A stretch of DNA of 38,902 bases from Methylobacterium platani (GTDB taxonomy: Bacteria > Pseudomonadota > Alphaproteobacteria > Rhizobiales > Beijerinckiaceae). The stretch covers positions 116,776-155,677 of the forward strand of contig NZ_LWHQ01000016.1 of NCBI RefSeq assembly GCF_001653715.1. Direction: 5' to 3'. The notes beneath the pieces are model-generated. The model worked only from the letters and a program-made list of their open reading frames with translations. It was not told where the DNA came from and searched no databases. The translations under genes and the position numbers were made by a program. Shown here one piece after another: positions 34,245 to 38,902 of this stretch. Position 1 is the first letter of the stretch, and each line of letters begins with the position of its first letter.

Positions 34245-35612
34245 ATGGCGCGCGACGTGTCCGACGCGACCCCGCTCAGCGCGCGGTCCGAGCTGATCGA
34301 GTGGTTCGCGCAAGGCGAGAAGCCGCACGACGCCTTCGCCATAGGGACCGAGCACGAGAAGGTCCCGTTCTACCGCGCCGACCACGCACCGGTGCCCTAC
34401 GAGGGCGCGCGCGGGATCGAGGCCCTGCTCGACGGCCTGCGGGCGATCACCGGCTGGGAGACGATCGAGGATGCGGGCCGGGTGATCGGCCTGTCGGCGG
34501 TCGAGGGCGGGGGCGCGATCTCGCTCGAGCCCGGCGGCCAGTTCGAGCTCTCGGGCGCGCCGCTGGCGGACGTGCACGCGACCGCGCACGAGCTCAGCGT
34601 CCATCTCGACGCGGTGCGGCAGGCCGCCGATCCCCTCGGCATCGGCTTCCTCACCCTCGGCATGAGCCCAAAATGGACCAGGGAGGAAACTCCCGTGATG
34701 CCGAAGAGCCGCTATCGCATCATGAAGGGCTACATGCCGAAGGTCGGCTCCCTCGGCCTCGACATGATGCTGCGCACCGCCACCGTGCAGGTGAACCTCG
34801 ACTTCTCGTCCGAGGCCGACATGGTGACGAAGATGCGGGTCGGGCTGGCCTTGCAGCCGGTCGCGACCGCGCTCTTCGCCAACTCGCCCTTCACCGACGG
34901 CAAGCCGAACGGCTTCCTGTCGCGCCGCTCCGAGATCTGGCGCGACACCGATCCGAACCGCACCGGCATGCTGCCCTTCGCCTTCGACGAGGGGTTCGGG
35001 TACGAGGCCTACGCGGACTGGCTCCTCGACGTGCCGATGTACTTCGTCAAGCGCGGCGAGACCTACCACGACGTCAGCGGCGCCTCGTTCCGCGACCTGA
35101 TGGAGGGGCGGCTCGCCGCCCTGCCGGGCGAGCGCGCCACGGTCTCGGACTGGGCCAACCACGCCTCGACCGCCTTCCCCGAGGTGCGGCTGAAGCGCTT
35201 CCTCGAGATGCGCGGCGCCGATGTCGGCGACGCCAACATGATCGCCGCGCAGGCCGCGTTCTGGACCGGGCTCTACTACGACCCGGCCGCCCTCGACGGC
35301 GCCTGGCAGCTGGTGCGCGAGCTCTCGGCCGAGGAACGCGAGACGATGCGCGCCGAGGCGCCGCGCCTCGGGCTCGACGCCGCGGCCGGCAAGCGACGGC
35401 TGCGGGATCTCGCCCGCGACGCGCTGGCGCTGGCGGAAGCGGGGCTGAAGGCGCGGGGCCGCCGCGACGCGCAAGGGCGCGACGAGACGCTCCACCTCGC
35501 GCCGCTCCACGCCATCGCCGCCTCGCGGACCCGGGCCGAGGACCTGCTCGCGCTCTACCACGGGCCGTGGAACGGCGCGGTCGATCCGGCCTTCGGCGCC
35601 TGCGCGTTCTGA
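34245..35612 (+). CDS. gshA: Glutamate-cysteine ligase (plant/alphaproteobacterial type)
   Basis: A 455-aa enzyme joining glutamate and cysteine with ATP, the first step of glutathione synthesis. ATG 34245 has GAGGTG upstream; the longer frame is not conserved-looking. Family features include FAIGTEHEKVPFY near residue 30, GGGAISLEPGGQFELSGAPL, SRYRIMKGYMPKVG, MLRTATVQVNLDFSSEADM and FANSPFTDGKPNGFLSRRSE. It ends in GACAF. Glutathione also serves formaldehyde detoxification in some methylotrophs. It is monocistronic and followed by a strong hairpin. Confidence 0.93.
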   Translation: MARDVSDATPLSARSELIEWFAQGEKPHDAFAIGTEHEKVPFYRADHAPVPYEGARGIEALLDGLRAITGWETIEDAGRVIGLSAVEGGGAISLEPGGQFELSGAPLADVHATAHELSVHLDAVRQAADPLGIGFLTLGMSPKWTREETPVMPKSRYRIMKGYMPKVGSLGLDMMLRTATVQVNLDFSSEADMVTKMRVGLALQPVATALFANSPFTDGKPNGFLSRRSEIWRDTDPNRTGMLPFAFDEGFGYEAYADWLLDVPMYFVKRGETYHDVSGASFRDLMEGRLAALPGERATVSDWANHASTAFPEVRLKRFLEMRGADVGDANMIAAQAAFWTGLYYDPAALDGAWQLVRELSAEERETMRAEAPRLGLDAAAGKRRLRDLARDALALAEAGLKARGRRDAQGRDETLHLAPLHAIAASRTRAEDLLALYHGPWNGAVDPAFGACAF

Positions 35613-35627
35613 CGCGGCCCGACAATC

Positions 35628-35652
35628 GCGGGAGCCGGGCCCCGGCTCCCGC
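35628..35652 (+). terminator. Hairpin terminator after gshA
   Basis: A 12-bp perfect stem (GCGGGAGCCGGG with its complement, one central C) begins 16 bases after the gshA stop. The following sequence has only a weak T content, so termination efficiency is uncertain. Confidence 0.55.
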
Positions 35653-35772
35653 TCAAGCTTAGCCGGACCGGCCCGCCCCGTCGCCGCAGTCGATCCGGGG
35701 GCGGCCGGAGCACCGCCACAGGGTAAGCGTCGCCGTTACGGACTGACGGATCGTCAATCTGCTCCGAATCCT

Positions 35773-35798
35773 GGAACAGATCCCGGCCTTTGGTCGTT
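35773..35798 (+). promoter_or_regulatory. EcfG-type general-stress promoter
   Basis: GGAAC at 35773-35777, a 17-base spacer and CGTT at 35795-35798 match the known alphaproteobacterial EcfG consensus (GGAAC, 17-18 bases, cGTT). The predicted start is near 35805, about 40 bases before the Gly/Tyr-rich gene. This implies induction by general stress through PhyR-NepR-EcfG. Confidence 0.62.
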
Positions 35799-35846
35799 CT
35801 TGAGGCCTACGGGGCACGTTCCTCAGACTGATCGGAGAAATCCAGT

Positions 35847-36275
35847 ATGTCTCGCATCACCACCCTCGCCGTCATGGCCGGCGCCGCCGCTGCCCTGACC
35901 GCCGGCACCGTCGGCGTTCAGGCCGCGCCGCTCCCGGCGACGACCTCGGCCGCGATCGCCGGCTCGGGTGCGACCGTCGACCAGGTGCGCTGGCGCGGCG
36001 GCGGCTATTACGGCGGGTACCGCGGCTATCGCGGCTACGGCTACCGTCGCGGCATCGGCGCCGGCGGCGCCCTGGCGGCCGGCGCGGCCCTCGGCATCAT
36101 CGGCGGCGCGCTCGCGGCCGGCTCGGCCTCCTCCTACGGCTACGGCTACCCGGCCTATGGCGGCTACTACGGCGGCGGTTACGCCCCGGTCGGCGGCTAC
36201 GGCTACGGCTACAGCTATCCGTCCTACGGCTACAGCTACCCGGCCTACGGCGGCTACTACGGCTACGGCTACTGA
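35847..36275 (+). CDS. Secreted Gly/Tyr-rich repeat protein
   Basis: A 142-aa protein from ATG 35847 with GGAGAAA upstream. The signal peptide (about residues 1-26) ends in GVQAAP. Then comes a GGYYGG-YRGYRGYGYRRG section, a hydrophobic glycine-zipper-like segment (GGALAAGAALGIIGGALAAG), and a long tail of GYGYP, YGGYYGG and YSYPSYG repeats. Such proteins are common and poorly understood in Methylobacterium and its relatives. The glycine zipper suggests membrane contact and the Tyr tail suggests surface or matrix roles. The EcfG-type promoter upstream points to stress induction. Confidence 0.82.
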   Translation: MSRITTLAVMAGAAAALTAGTVGVQAAPLPATTSAAIAGSGATVDQVRWRGGGYYGGYRGYRGYGYRRGIGAGGALAAGAALGIIGGALAAGSASSYGYGYPAYGGYYGGGYAPVGGYGYGYSYPSYGYSYPAYGGYYGYGY

Positions 36276-36304
36276 GACCGGCCGCACCGGCCGACCCGAG
36301 GCGA

Positions 36305-36343
36305 GCCCGGCGCAGGATGCCTCCTGCGTCGGGCTTTCCTTTG
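36305..36343 (+). terminator. Rho-independent terminator
   Basis: A 13-bp stem with one mismatch-like wobble (GCCCGGCGCAGGA, loop TGCC, TCCTGCGTCGGGC) is followed by TTTCCTTT. It lies 30 bases after the Gly/Tyr-rich gene and should end its transcript. Confidence 0.8.
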
Positions 36344-36424
36344 CTTGGGCTTTCCTTCGGACGGGCTTCCTCGCCCGTGCCGGATGTGCTCAACCGGTGG
36401 GCGACCAGCCTCACCCGAGCGACC

Positions 36425-36700
36425 ATGCCCCGACACGACCTCGACCTGCGCGGGCTCAAATGCCCCCTGCCGGTCCTGCGCACCGCCAAGGCCCTGCGCG
36501 GCCTCGCGCCCGGCGACGGGCTGTCGGTGCGCTGCACCGATCCGATGGCCGCCATCGACATTCCCAACCTGCTGCGCGAGCGCGGCGACCACCTCGACCG
36601 GATGCTCCGGGAGGACGGGGTCCTGACCTTCGAGATCCGGCGCGGCACGGGAGCCCGCCGAGAGGATGGCGGAGCCGACAGCCAGGAGAGCGCCGCGTGA
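36425..36700 (+). CDS. TusA-family sulfurtransferase-like protein
   Basis: A 91-aa protein from ATG 36425. The TusA/SirA fold begins at once with DLRGLKCPLPVLRTAKAL, containing the CPxP motif with the sulfur-carrying Cys, then GDGLSVRCTDPMAAIDIPNL. A polar C-terminal tail is less conserved. TusA proteins pass persulfide sulfur in tRNA thiolation or molybdenum-cofactor pathways. The stop overlaps the GTG of the NUDIX gene (GTGA), so both are co-translated. Confidence 0.85.
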   Translation: MPRHDLDLRGLKCPLPVLRTAKALRGLAPGDGLSVRCTDPMAAIDIPNLLRERGDHLDRMLREDGVLTFEIRRGTGARREDGGADSQESAA

Positions 36701-37290
36701 GCCGAGACGACACCCCGCCGCGGATCGAGGGTACCCGCACCGTCTACGAGGGCTGGGCGCGCTACCTCGTCGCGGAGGTGCGGATGCCGGACGGCCGCCG
36801 GATCGGCCGCGAGGTCGAGGATCACGGGCCCGCCGTGGCCGTGCTGCCCTACGATCCCGAGCGCCGGGTCGCCCTGCTGGTGCGGCAGTTCCGCACCCCG
36901 CCCTGCTTCGTCGACGGTACCGCGTCGTTGCTGGAGGCACCGGCGGGCCTGCGCGAGGAGGACGACCCGGAGGCCTGCGCCCGGCGCGAGGCCTTCGAGG
37001 AGGTGGGCCTGCGCCTGTCGCGGCTCGAGCCCGCCGGACGGGTCTGGTCTCTGCCGGGCCTCTCGACCGAGCGGATGGACCTCTTCCTGGCCGCCTACGC
37101 GCGGACCGACCGCGAGGGCGCCGGCGGCGGGCTGCCCGAGGAGAACGAGAGCATCGAGGTGGTGGAGGTCGCGCTGGCGGACCTCGCCGCCATGGCCGAC
37201 CGGGGCGAGGTCGACGACATGAAGACCCTCTGCCTCGTCCAGACCCTGCGCCTGCGGCACCCGGCCCTGTTCGCCGCCGTCGGCGCTTGA
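36697..37290 (+). CDS. NUDIX hydrolase (NudK/ADP-ribose pyrophosphatase-like)
   Basis: A 197-aa protein from GTG 36697, with CAGGAGAG upstream and a four-base overlap with the preceding gene. The NUDIX box is readable as APAGLREEDDPEACARREAF followed by EEVGL, one residue shorter than the classical spacing between the PAG and the REAFEEVG helix. VLPYDPERRVALLVRQFRTP and LSTERMDLFLAAYAR fit enzymes that split sugar- or ribose-linked diphosphates such as GDP-mannose or ADP-ribose. Substrate is unproven. Confidence 0.83.
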   Translation: MSRDDTPPRIEGTRTVYEGWARYLVAEVRMPDGRRIGREVEDHGPAVAVLPYDPERRVALLVRQFRTPPCFVDGTASLLEAPAGLREEDDPEACARREAFEEVGLRLSRLEPAGRVWSLPGLSTERMDLFLAAYARTDREGAGGGLPEENESIEVVEVALADLAAMADRGEVDDMKTLCLVQTLRLRHPALFAAVGA

Positions 37291-37483
37291 AACTCGCGCG
37301 CCGGACGGTCTTGCGCCGAAGGGACGCCTTGAGGCGGAAAGGCAAGCACGGCATCCTGAACGGGCGGTGTACGACCACCGTCGTTCACGGGTTCGTGATC
37401 AGGGCTGGCGTCTTGTTCAGCAGTTGTTAACTTTGGGCGGTTCCGATAGCCCTCCGTCGCAGGGGCCTCGACAGGAGACGCCG

Positions 37484-37786
37484 ATGTTCAACATTGGACC
37501 CTTCCACCGTCCGACCGGCCAGCCCACCGGGGACTACGCCGCGCTCCTCCCGCTGGAGCCCGAGTCCCTGGATCGTGCCGCCGGTCCGCAGCGCGAGCCC
37601 TCGGCCGCCCCGGCGGAGCCGAGCATGACGCGGCACGCCCTCTCGATGCTGGTTCTGCTCTGCCTCACCCTGGCGGTGCATTCGGCGGTCGGCTGGTGGA
37701 CGATCCCCGGCAGGGCCCCGGTCCTGGCGCCCTCGGCCCAGAGCGCCCCGACGATCCACGTCTCGAGCGTCCGCTCGCCGTCCTGA
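37484..37786 (+). CDS. Small single-span membrane protein, 100 aa
   Basis: ATG 37484 has an excellent AGGAGACG. Residues 1-45 are polar and proline-rich, followed by one hydrophobic segment (ALSMLVLLCLTLAVHSAVGW) and a short tail ending in SSVRSPS. It is probably anchored in the inner membrane with the N-terminus in the cytoplasm. No family recognised. Confidence 0.65.
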   Translation: MFNIGPFHRPTGQPTGDYAALLPLEPESLDRAAGPQREPSAAPAEPSMTRHALSMLVLLCLTLAVHSAVGWWTIPGRAPVLAPSAQSAPTIHVSSVRSPS

Positions 37787-38074
37787 GCCGGCACGGAGCG
37801 GGCACGGCCTTCCGCCTCTCCTCCGCCTTGCCCCTACGGCATTTGTCGCGGCGATGGTGAGCCGGCAACGCCGGATCCCGGGGCGGACCGGCGCGTTGCC
37901 GCCGCGTGAGAGGAGCCGGCGCCCCGCCGCTCCTCGACCGACTGTACTTTGGTCATGATCGTGACGAGAACCGGGCGGTTTTGCGGTGAGCCCTCTTGCG
38001 CACACCGCCCGAGTCGTTAACGTCACGTTCAAATCCAAGAAAATCAGTCGTGATTCGCGCAAGGGAGCCAGCGC

Positions 38075-38233
38075 ATGTCCCAGGTCATTCGCGTCAAGCC
38101 CACCCAGGACGGCACCTACACGGTCTACCGCGGCACGCTCGTGCTCGTCAGCGGCCTGACCCGTGCGCAGGCCGAGATCTACGAGGCCACGCTCGCCCAG
38201 AACGAGCGCAAGCCCGATCAGTCGATCCACTGA
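38075..38233 (+). CDS. Small protein, 52 aa
   Basis: ATG 38075 with AAGGGAG eight bases upstream encodes MSQVIRVKPTQDGTYTVYRG, TLVLVSGLTRAQAEIYEATL and a charged end. It is soluble, with a beta-rich first half and a helix second half. The codon pattern and clear ribosome-binding site support a real gene. Function unknown. The 288-base gap before it shows nothing else convincing. Confidence 0.65.
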   Translation: MSQVIRVKPTQDGTYTVYRGTLVLVSGLTRAQAEIYEATLAQNERKPDQSIH

Positions 38234-38902
38234 GCGTCTCGCGCTGCGGCGCGCCCGCTTCCGGCAGCTCCGGCCCACGCCGACGACGCCCCGCGCCGTC
38301 GGTCCAGACCTTCCGCGGAGGCCGCCGTCGCGCCCTCCGACTCGTCCGGCGCCATGCCGGGTGACGAAACAAGGCCGCGGACGCTCGTCGGCCGCAGCCT
38401 CACGACGGGGTGACCGTACCGGCCTGCCGGTCGCGAACGGCGCTGCCGGCAGCCTTCCGGGAGCTTGTGTGACCATCCTTTCTATCAAAAAATCTTGATA
38501 AATCAGGGATGTTCTACACTATCACCCGGCTGCGAGAACCCGCTCGAGCGGGTTTACCTGGCGGTGAACCGAACCATCAGGATATATCCTATCCTCAGGC
38601 TCACGCTGAGAACCCGCCCGATCGATTTCGCTGTCGATAAAATCCTAGATAATCAGGGATATTCCATCCTTCCACCTCATCCGGAGGCGTCAGGCGATCG
38701 AAGATCGACCGACACATCAGGATGAGGTGAGTGCGCATGATATCCCTGATCATCCAGATTCTGCCGAGAGACAAATCGCTTACGCAGGCCGGCACGGCGA
38801 GGTGCACGGTCCACGACACCGCGACCTCGGCCCGACCATAGGGGCGGACGATCCTCGTGAGTCTCCCCCTTTCCCGGACGACGGAAACAAAGTGGAAGGA
38901 GA
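38234..38902. other. Non-coding stretch with AT-rich repeat module
   Basis: After 38234 there is no supported gene. From 38480 GC content drops and repeats appear. A motif with core ATCAGGGAT occurs near 38502 and 38651 in direct orientation and near 38741 inverted. A perfect 18-bp palindrome AACCCGCTCGAGCGGGTT lies at 38537-38554, and an imperfect second copy of its GAGAACCCGC part is near 38609. CACCTCATCC (38673-38682) pairs with GGATGAGGTG (38720-38729). The last bases (GTGGAAGGAGA) look like the ribosome-binding site of a gene just beyond the window. Confidence 0.6.

Noticed and set aside
38601..38819. A 72-codon minus-strand frame near the right end
   Set aside because: It runs through the inverted-repeat module and has no ribosome-binding site; the apparent peptide similarity between parts comes from the DNA repeats.

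Overview
The window is very GC-rich bacterial chromosome. The gene content fits a methylotrophic alphaproteobacterium, most likely Methylobacterium: archaeal-type genes of the tetrahydromethanopterin/methylofuran class, an MxaD-like periplasmic protein, a NepR-like anti-sigma factor and an EcfG-type promoter. The genus is inferred from this content, not from a marker gene. No rRNA, tRNA, CRISPR array or intact insertion sequence was seen.

Region by region. 1-4.3 kb: five plus-strand genes, namely a small amino-acid-kinase-fold kinase, a dihydropteroate-synthase-like protein, a DUF447 protein, an MxaD-like SRPBCC protein and an exported YVTN beta-propeller. 4.2-5.9 kb: an orphan BrnA-type antitoxin, a doubtful small exported ORF, and 1.2 kb of non-coding DNA holding two copies of a ~300-bp structured direct repeat around a hairpin-rich block. 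6.5-13.7 kb: a partial type II secretion locus. One arm (membrane protein, gspO, gspH, gspI, gspJ, gspK) is translationally coupled throughout; the divergent arm carries gspG and gspD. gspC, E, F, L and M are not here. 13.7-20.6 kb: an L-fucose/L-rhamnose-type sugar operon (ABC importer, aldose dehydrogenase, lactonase, mutarotase) with a divergent FadR/FCD-type GntR regulator and a candidate operator between them. 20.6-25.2 kb: small proteins, an SDR oxidoreductase, a secreted phospholipase A2-like protein, the NepR-like protein and an ABC exporter. 25.3-28.3 kb: ilvD and an AlkZ/YcaQ-type DNA glycosylase.

28.34-29.67 kb is a sharply AT-rich island with a 121-aa unknown protein and a CPBP/Abi-like membrane protein, ending at an abrupt change of base composition followed by apparent gene debris. 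30.2-33.7 kb is dnaE. After it come a 34-aa membrane peptide with a clear sigma70-type promoter, gshA, a secreted Gly/Tyr-rich protein behind an EcfG-type promoter, a TusA-like protein coupled to a NUDIX hydrolase, two small proteins of unknown function, and a 3' non-coding stretch rich in inverted and direct repeats. The window ends on a ribosome-binding-site-like sequence, so another gene probably starts just outside.

The points most worth a second look are the AT-rich two-gene island, the duplicated ~300-bp structured element beside the orphan antitoxin, the repeated appearance of 12-16-bp tandem triplications at five separate sites, the orphan NepR-like gene, and the Walker B Glu-to-Lys change in the sugar ABC ATPase.
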